The notes: a model not told the origin generated them from the letters alone. Shown: positions 7,832 through 17,863, numbered from the stretch's first letter. The stretch is 64,000 bases of DNA from Paenibacillus lutrae (GCF_009757775.1 NZ_RHLK01000016.1:39428-103427); one strand, 5' to 3'. Numbers and translations are program-made.

Positions 7832-8542
7832 TTACGCCACTCCTCCACGGTTGTAGACATTGAGCCTTTTTTCCAGCAGAGATGTCAGTTGTTCGGCCAG
7901 AAGGGTAAGCCCCCAATATATAAAAGCGGCGGCTATAAAAGCTTCAAGGAACTTTAAATTGGAAGTAGCCACAATGTTGGCCCGGCCGTTAAGATCTTCA
8001 AGTGAAATGGTAAACGCTAGGGACGATCCATGCAGCAGGCCGATAAATTTGTGCAGCAAATTCGGCAGACTTCCCATAAGCGCCTGCGGGAGAACAATCC
8101 GCCTTATTCCCTGCCAAGTCGTCATTCCGACGGAATATGCCGCTTCCAGCTGCCCCCGGTTGACTGAGAGAATACCTGAGCGGATTGCCTCGGACATGTA
8201 GGCGCCCGAATTGATGGAGAAAGCTACCAGAATAAAAGCGACGAGCGGGATGACACTGGAGCGGACATTCCAGCCGTATGTTTCCGCCAGATTGTCAAAC
8301 AGCAGGGGAACTCCGAAATAAATGATCATGATGTGCAGCAGCAAGGGAGTTCCGCGTATAAACGAGACATAGAATGCCGCCAGATGATGAATTCCTTTCA
8401 CCTTATAAATCCGGATCAAGGCGATACCTATGCCAATCACAAAACCAAACAGCAGCGGCACGACGGAAATAACTAAGGTCAAAGGAAGCGCCTGGAGAAT
8501 ATCGACAAACGCTTCTATGATGAAGAGCGGGTCAAGCTGAAT
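7832..8542 (-). CDS. Amino-acid ABC transporter permease (probable ATT start)
   Basis: A HisM/GlnP-type inner-membrane permease with about five membrane segments. The EAA loop reads EAAYSVGMTTWQGIRRIVLPQA. The family N-terminus is readable upstream of the first TTG (QLDPLFIIEAFVDILQALPL), yet no ATG, GTG or TTG lies between the upstream in-frame stop and that region. An ATT at 8540-8542 has AAGGAGG 8 nt upstream, so I set the start there (236 aa). A TTG at 8482 would give 216 aa with a poor ribosome binding site. It overlaps the preceding permease gene by 28 nt, consistent with translational coupling. With the paralogous permease and the binding protein it forms a cystine/amino-acid type importer, but no cognate ATPase gene is adjacent. 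Confidence 0.85.
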   Translation of the reverse strand: MQLDPLFIIEAFVDILQALPLTLVISVVPLLFGFVIGIGIALIRIYKVKGIHHLAAFYVSFIRGTPLLLHIMIIYFGVPLLFDNLAETYGWNVRSSVIPLVAFILVAFSINSGAYMSEAIRSGILSVNRGQLEAAYSVGMTTWQGIRRIVLPQALMGSLPNLLHKFIGLLHGSSLAFTISLEDLNGRANIVATSNLKFLEAFIAAAFIYWGLTLLAEQLTSLLEKRLNVYNRGGVA

Positions 8543-9282
8543 CGGAATCTCCTCCTTCCATTCCCGGCCGGCTTCAGATTCTTCGGCTCATGATCTGCGG
8601 AACTTTCGTGCCGCCCCAGTCTTTTCTCGGCCAGCGAGAACAATTTCTCAAGCAGCAGGCAGACCGCATAGTAGATAAGGGCCAGGGCCAGATAAATTTC
8701 CAGATAATGATTGGTCGTTCCCAGTGTGTCCGCCCGGCCTGACATATCCATCACTCCAAGCGAGAAGGCCAGCGACGTATCTTTCAGGCTGGAAATAACC
8801 AGATTGCCGATGTTCGGGAAAGCAATGGTCATCGCTTGCGGGAGAATAATGCGGGTAAACGCCTGCGGTCCAGTCATACCGACTGCATATGCTGCCTCGA
8901 CCTGTCCCCGGTCTACACTGCCCACTGCCGCGCGGACAATTTCGGAGAAGAAAGCGCCGATATGCAGGCCATAGGTCAGGACGACAAATACTAGCGCATG
9001 CACGGATGACAGATCGATGCCGACTCCCAGCAGCAGCTGGGGAACGCCGTAATATACCAGGAACAGCTGGATCAGGATTGGCGTCCCCCGCATAAAGGAT
9101 ACATAGACGGTCACGATTCTTCCGAGCACCGGAACCTTGTACAAGCGGATCAAAGCGAGCGCAAACCCGATCACGACTCCGATCAGCAAGGAGACCACAA
9201 GAATGAACAAGGTTACATGCAAATAAGCTAACAGTTTTGGAAGAAACGTCCATACAAGACTGATATCAAATGCTTTTCCCAT
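8515..9282 (-). CDS. Amino-acid ABC transporter permease
   Basis: A 255-aa HisM/GlnP-type permease. Membrane segments start at residue 16 or so; the EAA loop is EAAYAVGMTGPQAFTRIILPQA, and the family signature SFMRGTPILIQLFLVYYGVP is present. The start at 9282 (MGKAFDISL) has GGGAG upstream; an earlier in-frame start would overlap the binding-protein gene. It is 14 nt after the binding-protein gene and overlaps the second permease. It probably pairs with that permease as a heterodimer like TcyL-TcyM, which import cystine or S-substituted cysteines in Bacillus. Sulfur-compound uptake is inferred from the neighbouring monooxygenase and GNAT genes. Confidence 0.88.
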   Translation of the reverse strand: MGKAFDISLVWTFLPKLLAYLHVTLFILVVSLLIGVVIGFALALIRLYKVPVLGRIVTVYVSFMRGTPILIQLFLVYYGVPQLLLGVGIDLSSVHALVFVVLTYGLHIGAFFSEIVRAAVGSVDRGQVEAAYAVGMTGPQAFTRIILPQAMTIAFPNIGNLVISSLKDTSLAFSLGVMDMSGRADTLGTTNHYLEIYLALALIYYAVCLLLEKLFSLAEKRLGRHESSADHEPKNLKPAGNGRRRFRFSLTRSSS

Positions 9283-9296
9283 CCCACTCCCTCTTT

Positions 9297-10172
9297 CTAC
9301 TCGCTGACTGTGTAGTCGGCTCCCAGCCACTTCGTGCTAAGTTTGCTCAAAGTTCCGTCTTTCTTGATGGCCCGAAGCGCTTCATCGACTTTCTCCTTCA
9401 CCTCTGTCCTTTCTTTTTGAAGAATAAAATAAACCTTGGAATTCGAAATCGCTTTTCCTACGATTTTCTGCTGGGAATCGATGGTCTCATTCCGCTGTTT
9501 GACCGCAAACTCCGTGGAAATCGTCGCGTCTACACGGCCTGATTTTAATTGCGCGATAATGTCGTTCGTGCCGCCGCTGCCTGAATATACGATCTGGATG
9601 GCATTATTGTTGGTCTTGTTATAATCCTGCAGGAGCACGGCCGCATTGCTCGTCGCGCCTACCATCACTTTTTTGCCCTTCAGATCATCGAGGGATTGGA
9701 TATCCGTCCGGTCTTTATGAACGACAACTTGGTTCGGGAAAATATTATAAGCTTCGTCATTAAAAAGAAACTTCGCTTTCCGCTCTTCATTGACTTCCAT
9801 CTGATGCGCAATCAGATCAATTTTCTTCGTTTCCAGGCTCAGCAGAAGGTTGGAAAAATCCATCGTTTTAAATTCAAACTCATACTCCGGCAGCCGCTTG
9901 TCTATCTCCCGGATCAGTTCCACATCGTAGCCGGTCAGATTCCCCTTATCGTCCAGAAAGCAAATATTCGCAAACTGCGTACCGGTTCCGACTACGATTT
10001 TTGTGACGGCGGGTGCCGCAGAGTTTCCTCCCGGATTAACTTTTGCCGCCGTGTCTTTAGCGGAATCAGCGGCGCACCCGGACAATAGAGCAAGTGCAAG
10101 CCCTGCCGATGCAATCATCATTCTTGGTTTTGTTTTTGTTTTTGTTTTTGTCTTTGTATTCGTCGTTGTCAT
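9297..10172 (-). CDS. Amino-acid ABC transporter substrate-binding lipoprotein
   Basis: A 291-aa family-3 solute-binding protein. It has a lipoprotein signal peptide with lipobox LLSGC (Cys near residue 33), followed by the two-lobed binding domain with the typical GYDVELIREI and GSGGTNDIIAQLKSGRVDATISTEF segments. It captures a polar amino acid outside the membrane and delivers it to the two permeases downstream. Oddity: the n-region of the signal peptide contains five Thr-Lys pairs encoded by a hexanucleotide repeat. The gene follows a terminator hairpin (10214-10248), so it may start a separate or attenuated transcript. Confidence 0.9.
   Translation of the reverse strand: MTTTNTKTKTKTKTKPRMMIASAGLALALLSGCAADSAKDTAAKVNPGGNSAAPAVTKIVVGTGTQFANICFLDDKGNLTGYDVELIREIDKRLPEYEFEFKTMDFSNLLLSLETKKIDLIAHQMEVNEERKAKFLFNDEAYNIFPNQVVVHKDRTDIQSLDDLKGKKVMVGATSNAAVLLQDYNKTNNNAIQIVYSGSGGTNDIIAQLKSGRVDATISTEFAVKQRNETIDSQQKIVGKAISNSKVYFILQKERTEVKEKVDEALRAIKKDGTLSKLSTKWLGADYTVSE
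10126..10160. repeat. In-frame hexanucleotide repeat in a signal peptide
   Basis: A repeat of gttttt-type hexamers on the plus strand encodes alternating Thr and Lys near the N-terminus of the binding protein. Changes in copy number keep the frame but would alter the charge and length of the signal peptide n-region. Confidence 0.75.
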
Positions 10173-10213
10173 TGCAATAACCCCTCCAACCCGATTTGAA
10201 TGTCAAAACAATA

Positions 10214-10248
10214 AAAAGCCGCTGTCTCTGAAACCAACAGCGGCTTTT
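10214..10248. terminator. Bidirectional terminator or attenuator before the binding-protein gene
   Basis: AAAAGCCGCTGT and ACAGCGGCTTTT form a perfect 12-bp stem with an 11-nt loop, T-rich on either strand. On the minus strand it lies about 40 nt before the binding-protein start. Upstream ACCAA and TTGGT segments could form a competing stem, so attenuation is possible. Confidence 0.7.
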
Positions 10249-10451
10249 GGTTGACCAATCAGCCCGATATTTTTTCCTCTTATTCCTATAAACATGCTTG
10301 GTTTTGAGAATGTATAAATCGTATCATCGGCCTTTACATGCGTCAACGCTGGATAGATTTCTTCTATTCACCGATTGATTTATTCGATAGTAGAGATGAA
10401 AGAGATAGAAGAGCCAGAAGAACCAGAAGAGAACATTCACATAAGATCATT

Positions 10452-12680
10452 TCAAAGCGGATGATGGCACGCGGTTTCATGTTCTTCACCAACCCTAGAC
10501 CATTCAGGCTCAATTTCCCGGCACAATGCGGTAGCCGACGGGCAGCGCGTATGAAACCGGCAGCCTGCGGGCGGATGAGCCGGTGATGGAATCTCTCCGC
10601 TCAAGGGTAAGGCCTTACTCATGCGCCTCGGATCTGCTAGCGGAATAGATGCCAGCAGTGCAGCCGTATAAGGATGAGCAGGGTGCCGGAACAGTTCGTC
10701 GCTCGGTGCAATCTCCACGAGTCTTCCGAGGTACATGACGCCTATGCGGTCCGACATATGGCGGACTACACTCAATCCGTGGCCAATGAAAAGATACGTA
10801 AGCTTCTCTTTGCTCTGAAGCTCCTGCAGCAGATTCAGAATCTGAGCCTGCACAGACACATCAAGAGCGGACACCGCTTCATCCGCCAGGATGAATTTCG
10901 GCTTCAGCGCCATCGCACGCGCAATGCCGATCCGCTGGCGCTGGCCGCCCGAGAATTCATGCGGATACCGGTCCGCTGCCGATCGGGGCAGGCCGACGTC
11001 GTGGAGCAGTTGTTGGACTCTTTCCTGGCGTTCTTTGCCGCGGAAGCATCCGTGTACCGCATACGGCTCCCCGATAAGTTCACCGACCGTCCAGCGAGGG
11101 TTCAGGGAACCGTAAGGGTCCTGGTAGATGACCTGCATCTGACGCCGGGCCTCTCTCATTTCCTTCGAAGGCAGCCGGCCGATGTCTCTTCCTTCGAAGA
11201 AAACCTTGCCTTCCGTCGGCTTATCCAGCCTTAATAGAGACCGGCCCAGAGTCGATTTGCCGCTGCCGGATTCTCCGACAAGCCCGAACGTTTCTCCTGC
11301 CAGGATGGTGAAAGAAACACCATCCACCGCATAAATCCGGCTCCGCGGCCGCCTTAGTAAGCCGCCTCCCGCTTCGTAGATTTTGCGGAGTCCTTGGACA
11401 TCGAACAAAACCTCCCCCCTCCCGGCGGCTTCTTGTTCAAGTCCAGGCAGCTTCACGGACTGGCGAACTTCCCCGGCTGGTTGTACGGGAATAGGGTTTA
11501 TATCCCTACTGGTGAAGCTCGAAATAGCCGCCCGTTCCAGCAGGACTTCTTCATTCACTACTTCCTTCAGGCTGATGTTATTAGGAGGGAGCGGCACATC
11601 CGTGCACACCGCTTCCACTTCCCTGCCCGCAGAAGATAATACGGCTGGACCCGCTGGGTCCCACCGCTTCGTTTCCAGGTACTCCCGCTCCCGCTGCCGG
11701 GCCTCTTCCAGCTCCTCCGCCAGCCAGCAGGCTGCCTGGCTGTCCGCATACATTCTCAAAGGAGGCGCCGATTGGACACAAGACGGTACCGCATGCGGAC
11801 AGCGGGGATGGAACCGGCAGCCGCCGGGCAGGTCCGCCAGTGCCGGAATCGTGCCCTCGATAGAAGGCAGCTTGGATCCTCTCGGAATGTACGGAGTCGT
11901 AAGGGAACGCAGCAGCCCTTGGGTATAGGGATGCAGCGGCCGCTCATACAGGACTTCCGAACGGGCTGCCTCGATAATTTTCCCGGCATACATGACCGCA
12001 ATCCGGTCAGCCATCTGGGCGGCGACCCCCAGATCATGCGTCACCAGGAGGATGGACATACCCGTCTCCTCCTGGAGCTCCTGAAGCAGCTGCAGAATTT
12101 GTGCCTGCACGGTAACATCGAGCGCGGTTGTCGGCTCATCCGCAATGAGCAGCTCCGGGCCGCAGGAAAGCGCCATCGCGATCATAGCGCGCTGCAGCAT
12201 CCCTCCTGAGAGCTCGACCGGATACTGCTTCATCCGAAGCTCCGGCTCGGGAATGCCGACGCGAGACAAGAGATGAACCGCATGATCACGCGCTTCTTTT
12301 CGGGAAAGACGGGTGTGCTGGAGGATCGCATCCATGATCTGCCTGCCTACGGAAAATACAGGATCAAATGCGGACATCGGCTCCTGAAAGATCATCGCGA
12401 TTCTTTTGCCGCGGATCGTACGCATTTTCTGCTGGCTCCAGCTAGTAATCTCCGTCTCTCCTAGACGAATGGAACCCTGCGTAATTCGGCCTTTCTCAAA
12501 TTCGATGAGCCGCATGATCGCTTTGGACAGGATCGTTTTGCCGCTCCCGGACTCACCGACCAGGCATACCGTTTCCCCCCGCTCAATGTGCAGCGTTAAA
12601 TCCGAGAGAGCCGCCAGAGTTTCTTCTCCTTGGATGAAATCTACGGATAACCGGTCGATCTCAAGCAGAGCTTCACCCAT
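10452..12680 (-). CDS. Peptide/nickel-type ABC transporter, fused dual ATPase
   Basis: A 742-aa protein with two complete ABC ATPase domains, a DppD-DppF (or GsiA-like) fusion. Each half has Walker A ([12 protein letters not shown] and [12 protein letters not shown]), the ABC signature (LSGGMLQR and FSGGQRQR) and Walker B ([12 protein letters not shown] and [12 protein letters not shown]). Each also ends in the oligopeptide C-terminal domain, with the Cys-rich motif [10 protein letters not shown] or [10 protein letters not shown]. It hydrolyses ATP at the membrane to power import by the DppB/DppC-like permeases encoded just upstream. The gap to the permease gene is 24 nt. It belongs to the peptide importer and is not the type that serves the polar amino-acid permeases nearby. 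Confidence 0.93.
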   Translation of the reverse strand: MGEALLEIDRLSVDFIQGEETLAALSDLTLHIERGETVCLVGESGSGKTILSKAIMRLIEFEKGRITQGSIRLGETEITSWSQQKMRTIRGKRIAMIFQEPMSAFDPVFSVGRQIMDAILQHTRLSRKEARDHAVHLLSRVGIPEPELRMKQYPVELSGGMLQRAMIAMALSCGPELLIADEPTTALDVTVQAQILQLLQELQEETGMSILLVTHDLGVAAQMADRIAVMYAGKIIEAARSEVLYERPLHPYTQGLLRSLTTPYIPRGSKLPSIEGTIPALADLPGGCRFHPRCPHAVPSCVQSAPPLRMYADSQAACWLAEELEEARQREREYLETKRWDPAGPAVLSSAGREVEAVCTDVPLPPNNISLKEVVNEEVLLERAAISSFTSRDINPIPVQPAGEVRQSVKLPGLEQEAAGRGEVLFDVQGLRKIYEAGGGLLRRPRSRIYAVDGVSFTILAGETFGLVGESGSGKSTLGRSLLRLDKPTEGKVFFEGRDIGRLPSKEMREARRQMQVIYQDPYGSLNPRWTVGELIGEPYAVHGCFRGKERQERVQQLLHDVGLPRSAADRYPHEFSGGQRQRIGIARAMALKPKFILADEAVSALDVSVQAQILNLLQELQSKEKLTYLFIGHGLSVVRHMSDRIGVMYLGRLVEIAPSDELFRHPAHPYTAALLASIPLADPRRMSKALPLSGEIPSPAHPPAGCRFHTRCPSATALCREIEPEWSRVGEEHETACHHPL

Positions 12681-12704
12681 AATCAGTTCCCCCTTTTGTT
12701 CAAT

Positions 12705-13610
12705 TTATCTACTATACACGGCCGATTTGGGATCAAGAATATCCCGCCACCGGTCTCCGAGAAGATTAACGGCAAGGACGAACAAGGTAATCGCCAGACC
12801 CGGAAAGGTTGCATTCCACCAGGCGACGGTTAAATAACCTCTGCCCTGCGACAGCAGCGTTCCCCAGTCCGGCACCTCTTTTAACACGCCTAAACCAAGA
12901 AAACTCAGAGAGGACCCTACAAGAATGGAAGAACCAATGGAGATGGTGGCCATAACAAGCAGCGGAGATACCGTATGCGGTATAACATGCTTCATGAAGA
13001 TATGTAAGTTCCCTGCACCTATAGAATGAGAGGCTGTTATGAAAGGACGGTTCCGGACACTCATAATCTGGCTGCGCACCACCCTTGCGAATTTGGGCAC
13101 GATCGATACACTGACGGCTAGAACGATATTAAACAAGCTTGGACCCAAGGCTGCCGCAATAGCAAGAGAAAGAAGCAGACCGGGGATGGTCATCAGTACA
13201 TCGGTCAGCCGCATAAGAATGGTATCTATCCAGCCGCCTGCATACCCCGACAGGCTTCCGATTATTGTTCCGACCGTCGCTCCGAGCAGAACAGAGCCGA
13301 TTCCGATGAAGAGAGAATCCCTGCTGCCATAGACCATAACGCTGAAGACATCCCTTCCGAAATAATCCGTTCCGAACAAATGGGAGGCGCCGGGTGGTTG
13401 GAGCAGAATATCTGCATTCATTTCAGTCGGATCATAAGGAGCGATCCACTGCGGGACAAGGGCACAGAGACCAATTCCGGTTACAATAAGCAAAGCGGCA
13501 TAATAGAGAACATCCGCTAACGGAATCAACCGTGCTTTTCTCCTCCATTGTTTTCCGCTGTCTGCATGTTTATCGAGCGCAATATTTTTGACCCCGGCCA
13601 TACTTTTCAT
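12705..13610 (-). CDS. Peptide/nickel-type ABC transporter permease (DppC-like)
   Basis: A 301-aa permease with a soluble N-terminal segment, one membrane anchor, then about five membrane segments. It carries the periplasmic-loop motif GTDYFGRDVFSVMVYGSRDSL typical of DppC/OppC and the cytoplasmic EAA-type loop (ASHSIGAGNLHIFMKHVIPH). It pairs with the DppB-like permease. It is 41 nt after dppB and 24 nt before the ATPase gene, with AGGAAGGGAG before its ATG. It imports peptides or a related ligand such as a sulfur-containing metabolite; the ligand is not known. Confidence 0.92.
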   Translation of the reverse strand: MKSMAGVKNIALDKHADSGKQWRRKARLIPLADVLYYAALLIVTGIGLCALVPQWIAPYDPTEMNADILLQPPGASHLFGTDYFGRDVFSVMVYGSRDSLFIGIGSVLLGATVGTIIGSLSGYAGGWIDTILMRLTDVLMTIPGLLLSLAIAAALGPSLFNIVLAVSVSIVPKFARVVRSQIMSVRNRPFITASHSIGAGNLHIFMKHVIPHTVSPLLVMATISIGSSILVGSSLSFLGLGVLKEVPDWGTLLSQGRGYLTVAWWNATFPGLAITLFVLAVNLLGDRWRDILDPKSAVYSR

Positions 13611-13651
13611 TGTTCCACTCCCTTCCTTCGTTTTCAGCGTATCTGCATCCC

Positions 13652-14584
13652 TTATCTGGATGAAGCACGCTTGACTCTGGGATCAATGAGGGTATAGGAC
13701 AGGTCGACCAGAAGATTAATCAGCACATAGATGATCGCTGTAAAAAAGACAACACCCTGCACCACCGGCAGGTCCTTAGCCATAATAGCTCCTCCAAGCA
13801 GGCGCCCGATCCCCTGGCGGGAAAAGACCGTTTCGATTACGACTGCGCCTGCCATCAGTTCCCCGATTTGTATACCGATCATCGTTAAGGCCGGAATCAG
13901 TGCACTCCTAAGCGCATGTTTGTACAGGATGATTCTCTCCGGCAGCCCTTTGGATCGCAGGGTGGTGATGAAAGGTTCATTCATAACGTCCAGCATAGAG
14001 CTCCGGACCATGCGGACGATAAATCCGGAACCTACGAGACCAAGAGCGAGTGCGGGTAAGACCAGCGATCTCCATCCCTCGGAGCCCATCGCCGGGAACC
14101 AGTCCAAATGCACAGAGAAAATGAGAATAAGCAGTATGCCGGACCAGAAGGTTGGCATCGAAATCCCGAAGAGAGAAATTACTCGTGCCAGCAGGTCAAT
14201 CACTCCGCTGCGGTGAACCGCTGACAACACTCCGAGCCAAATTCCAGTCAGCAGCGCGATCAGTGTACCGGCAGCAGTAAGAGCGGCGGTTGCGGGGAAC
14301 TGCTCCAGAATTTTGGGCAGCACGGGATCCTCATTCACGATAGACTTCCCGAAATCACCTCTCAGCAAATCGCCGGCATACTGAATGAACTGCATGAACA
14401 CCGGCTGGTCCAGTCCGAGCTGATGCCTTAGATTGGCAGCCGCTTCAGCTGTAGTGGTTGTGCCGGCCAGCATAATCAGCACCGGATCGCCCGGGAGCAA
14501 ATACAGAATAAAGAAGACGAGTACGGACGCTCCGGCTATAACCAGCATGGACGAGATTATTCTACGGATGATGGCTAGAGCCAT
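13652..14584 (-). CDS. Peptide/nickel-type ABC transporter permease (DppB-like)
   Basis: A 310-aa permease with about six membrane segments. The family features are FFILYLLPGDPV near the N-terminus, GLDQPVFMQFIQYAGDLLRGDFGKS in the first large loop, and the EAA-type loop (TLRSKGLPERIILYKHALRSALIP). It forms the channel with the DppC-like subunit. The gene is 28 nt after the binding-protein gene and has AAGGAGG before the ATG. Confidence 0.92.
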   Translation of the reverse strand: MALAIIRRIISSMLVIAGASVLVFFILYLLPGDPVLIMLAGTTTTAEAAANLRHQLGLDQPVFMQFIQYAGDLLRGDFGKSIVNEDPVLPKILEQFPATAALTAAGTLIALLTGIWLGVLSAVHRSGVIDLLARVISLFGISMPTFWSGILLILIFSVHLDWFPAMGSEGWRSLVLPALALGLVGSGFIVRMVRSSMLDVMNEPFITTLRSKGLPERIILYKHALRSALIPALTMIGIQIGELMAGAVVIETVFSRQGIGRLLGGAIMAKDLPVVQGVVFFTAIIYVLINLLVDLSYTLIDPRVKRASSR

Positions 14585-14612
14585 TTGCGTACCTCCTTCC
14601 CTTGTAAGAATT

Positions 14613-16283
14613 TTATTCGGACAAGGTTACATCGTAGAAGATCGGATAGCCCAGTGAGTCAAACTTCAGACCGTTTACAGATTTCCCTGCCGCTACGGTA
14701 TAAGGAAACACATAGACCGGGAAACCGTAAGCATTCTCAATAAGGTAGGTTTGCACTTTCTTGTACACTTCTTCCCGCTTCTTCGGGTCCTGCTCCCGCA
14801 GCCCTTCCTCCAGCCACGCGTCTACCTGGGGATCGGATTTGTGGGTATGGTTATGGCCCCACTTCCCTGAGCCCGGAATGGCATTGGTATGGAAAAAGCT
14901 CCGCAATATATCCGGATCACCCGATACGTTGCTGATACCTACAAGATCGTTCGTTCCTTTCACCATCAGGGCAGTCGTGGTATCGGCCAGAATCTCGACT
15001 TCAACCGCGATGCCGACTTTTTTCAGCTGCTGCTGGATCATCGCAGCAATATCGTTGCGCTTCTCGCGGTTCGGTGAGGTGTCGATGTAATGAATCGACA
15101 GCTTCTTACCGTTCTTCTCGCGGATTCCGCCGGATCCGCGAGTCCAGCCGATTTCATCGAGAAGCTTATTCGCCTTCTCCGGATCGTACTTTACCGCTCC
15201 TTCCAGCGCAGAATTATAACCGAGTACGGATGGAGTCAGCGGAGACCAGGCTTTCGCATAGGTTCCCAGATACAAGGTCTTCACAATCGCTTCAAAATCA
15301 ATCGCCGCCTGCACCGCTTGACGCGCCGGAAGCTCGTTCCATGGCGCGTGATCCTGATTAAGCATCAAAGTGAAGGGGATACCGGCCGACTCTGCCTGCA
15401 AGAGCTTAACCGAAGGATCGTTCTTCAGCGAAATAAGGTTCTGGGGCGGCACGGTCTCCCCAGCGGAAACCTGACCGCTTTGGACACTTCCGATGCGTGT
15501 AGCTTCTTCCGGTATGATTTTGAAAATGAGCTTATCGAGGTAAGGCGCTCCCTTGTTATCCGCCAAGACCGGAGCCCATTTATAATCCGGATTGCGTTCC
15601 AGTGTGATCGCATTGTTCTCGCTCCAGCTTACAAACTTGAACGGGCCGGTTCCGACCGGGTTTTTGGTCAGCTGGTCTTTGTGCTTGTCGGCAGCGGCAG
15701 GCGACACGATTCCAAGGAAAGCCTGGCTTAAGGAACTCAGGAAGGCGCTGTAGGGAGACTTCAGATTGATTCTGACCGTATACTCATCCACTACTTCGGA
15801 TGATTCATAAGGGCCAAGCAAAGTAACGGCGAATCGTGACTTCGTTGCCGGATTAACGACGCGGTCAAAGTTTGCCTTTACAGCCGCCGCATTAAAGGGA
15901 GTGCCGTCATGGAATTTAACATCCTGACGCAGCTTGAATGTATACGATTTGCCGTCCGGAGATACGGTCCACTCGGCTGCAAGCCACGGCTGAATCGATT
16001 TATCCGGCAGTTGGACGACAAGACTGTCATAAATAGAGCGCATAACCCGGTAGTCAAGTGCAGCGGGTACCACATTTGGATCCAGCCCCGTCGGAGATCC
16101 GGCCAGCGCATAGGTGAAAGTGCCGCCAATTGGGGAGGCGTCTCCGTTGGAAGATCCTTGTTGACCTATCTTTTTATTTACGGGTGTCGTCGAAGCCGTG
16201 CAGCCCGCAATTAGAACACACAGGGTCAGAATCGCCGGCCCGGCCATTCCAAAGTATTTACGTCTCCTTACCGGTATTGTCAT
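14613..16283 (-). CDS. Peptide-type ABC transporter substrate-binding lipoprotein (SBP family 5)
   Basis: A 556-aa extracellular binding protein. A lipoprotein signal ends at LIAGC (Cys near residue 28), and the family-5 features GGTFTYALAGSPTGLDPN, KFHDGTPFNAAAVKANFDRV and NPVGTGPFKFVSW follow. It lacks obvious clues to ligand identity. It is the second gene of the operon, 40 nt after the flavin monooxygenase. In several bacteria such binding proteins beside DszA/NtaA-type monooxygenases bring in organosulfur compounds or their conjugates, which suits this context. Confidence 0.92.
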   Translation of the reverse strand: MTIPVRRRKYFGMAGPAILTLCVLIAGCTASTTPVNKKIGQQGSSNGDASPIGGTFTYALAGSPTGLDPNVVPAALDYRVMRSIYDSLVVQLPDKSIQPWLAAEWTVSPDGKSYTFKLRQDVKFHDGTPFNAAAVKANFDRVVNPATKSRFAVTLLGPYESSEVVDEYTVRINLKSPYSAFLSSLSQAFLGIVSPAAADKHKDQLTKNPVGTGPFKFVSWSENNAITLERNPDYKWAPVLADNKGAPYLDKLIFKIIPEEATRIGSVQSGQVSAGETVPPQNLISLKNDPSVKLLQAESAGIPFTLMLNQDHAPWNELPARQAVQAAIDFEAIVKTLYLGTYAKAWSPLTPSVLGYNSALEGAVKYDPEKANKLLDEIGWTRGSGGIREKNGKKLSIHYIDTSPNREKRNDIAAMIQQQLKKVGIAVEVEILADTTTALMVKGTNDLVGISNVSGDPDILRSFFHTNAIPGSGKWGHNHTHKSDPQVDAWLEEGLREQDPKKREEVYKKVQTYLIENAYGFPVYVFPYTVAAGKSVNGLKFDSLGYPIFYDVTLSE

Positions 16284-16323
16284 TGTTCATTCTCCCATCG
16301 TTCATCGGCTTTTCTGAATACAG

Positions 16324-17703
16324 TCAAGATGCAGAGACGGTACGATCTTTGGAGAGCGGCTCCATCTGATCATCGTTGGTTTGATTCCGCTCTGCCGTAT
16401 AACGATTCTCCGGTTTGCTCAACCCAAGATTACCCCGGAGCGTATCGTCTTCATATTCATTGCGGAAAATACCGCGTTCCTGAAGAACCGGAACCACCAG
16501 ATCTACAAAATCCCGCAGGCTGTTCGGAACACTGGAGGCAATGATGAAACCGTCCGCCGCCTCACCTTCGAACCACTCTTCAATACGGTCCGCTACCTGC
16601 TGCGGAGTACCGATAAAACCCGTTCGCGGCGTAGCTGTCTGAAGCGCTATCTGGCGCAGCGAGAGACCCTGCTCGCGAGCTCTCTGCTTGATCTTATCCG
16701 TGGTGCTTCGGAAACTGTTGCTGCCGGTCTCTCCAATGTCAGGAAAAGGCTCATCCAGCGGAAATACCGAGAAGTCGAAGTGATCGAAGAAACGCCCCAG
16801 ATACAGCAGCGCATCCTCGATTCGGACAAGATCCGCGATCTCCTGGTATTTTCGTTCCGCCTCCTCTGCGGTTATACCCACGACCGGGCTTATTCCCGGA
16901 AAAATCAGAATATCCTCCGGTTTACGGCCATAACTCACGGCCCGGCTCTTCAAATCCCGGTAAAACCGCTGCGCTTCCTCAATAGATTCGGAATTGGTGA
17001 AGACCGCATCCGCCGTTTTGGCAGCCAGCGTCCGCCCGCTGTCGGATGATCCCGCCTGGAAGATAACCGGATGCCCCTGCTTGGAACGCGAGATATTGAG
17101 CGGACCCTGGACGGAAAAGTGCTCTCCCTCATGATTTAGCTGGTGCATTTTGGTCAGATCGAAGAAAACCCCCGTTTCTTTGTTGCGCACAAATGCATCG
17201 TCTTCCCAGGAATCCCACAGCCCTTTGACAACGTCCAGATACTCTTCCGCAATTTCGTACCGGACACTATGAGCCGGATGCTCCTTGCGGCTGTAGTTCA
17301 GTGCAGAACCTTCAAGAGGCGAAGTGACGACATTCCATCCGGCACGTCCGCCGGTGATATGGTCGATAGAGGCAAACTGTCTTGCCACCGTGTAAGGCTC
17401 ACTATAAGAAGTAGACAAAGTCCCGACGACCCCGATATTCGAAGTTCCTATGCCAAGGGCCGAAAGAATTGTAACCGGCTCAAAACGGTTAAGGAAATGC
17501 GGAATGGATTTCTCATTAATAAACAGCCCGTCAGCGATGAATAGCAAATCGAATTTGCCTTCCTCCGCCTTCTTAGCCTGTTCTCTATAAAAGTGGATCG
17601 AGATGCTTGCGTCCGAAGGAATTTCGGGATGTCTCCAAGCCGACATGCTGCTGCCGACTCCGTGAATCATGGCGCCAAGTTTCAATTTTCTAGTGGTGGT
17701 CAT
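16324..17703 (-). CDS. LLM-class flavin-dependent monooxygenase (NtaA/DszA family)
   Basis: A 459-aa luciferase-like monooxygenase of the NtaA/SnaA/DszA family, which uses FMNH2 and O2 to oxidise small organic compounds, often cleaving C-S or C-N bonds. Readable features are [18 protein letters not shown] at the N-terminus, the FMN-site region [28 protein letters not shown] and [22 protein letters not shown]. It is the first gene of the operon with the peptide importer and has a LysR gene 160 nt upstream on the same strand. Bacillus YxeK and YtnJ are functional analogues in S-substituted cysteine salvage. A partner flavin reductase is not adjacent; the flavoprotein at 31571 is too far away to assign. 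Confidence 0.9.
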   Translation of the reverse strand: MTTTRKLKLGAMIHGVGSSMSAWRHPEIPSDASISIHFYREQAKKAEEGKFDLLFIADGLFINEKSIPHFLNRFEPVTILSALGIGTSNIGVVGTLSTSYSEPYTVARQFASIDHITGGRAGWNVVTSPLEGSALNYSRKEHPAHSVRYEIAEEYLDVVKGLWDSWEDDAFVRNKETGVFFDLTKMHQLNHEGEHFSVQGPLNISRSKQGHPVIFQAGSSDSGRTLAAKTADAVFTNSESIEEAQRFYRDLKSRAVSYGRKPEDILIFPGISPVVGITAEEAERKYQEIADLVRIEDALLYLGRFFDHFDFSVFPLDEPFPDIGETGSNSFRSTTDKIKQRAREQGLSLRQIALQTATPRTGFIGTPQQVADRIEEWFEGEAADGFIIASSVPNSLRDFVDLVVPVLQERGIFRNEYEDDTLRGNLGLSKPENRYTAERNQTNDDQMEPLSKDRTVSAS

Positions 17704-17772
17704 CGTTATCCGCCTTTCAAGTAATTAAGTTTGATAAACACGATCTGCGCTTATTCATTAAATATACATAGG

Positions 17773-17787
17773 ATTACTCGGAATTAT
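17773..17787 (-). promoter_or_regulatory. Candidate LysR binding box before the monooxygenase gene
   Basis: ATTACTCGGAATTAT has the T-N11-A form and partial dyad symmetry of a LysR-type box. It lies about 70 nt before the monooxygenase start, just upstream of a TATATT-like -10 on the minus strand (17759-17766 region). The adjacent LysR protein is the obvious candidate. Confidence 0.4.
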
Positions 17788-17863
17788 GACTGAGCTAGAC
17801 CTATCTATTTATGTAAACAAGAAACAAACTAAACCGCCTCTACTTATAAGAACCAGACCTTTT

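Noticed and set aside
10249..10451. T-box or SAM riboswitch before the amino-acid importer
   Set aside because: There is a terminator and a possible competing stem, but no T-box or S-box conserved blocks.
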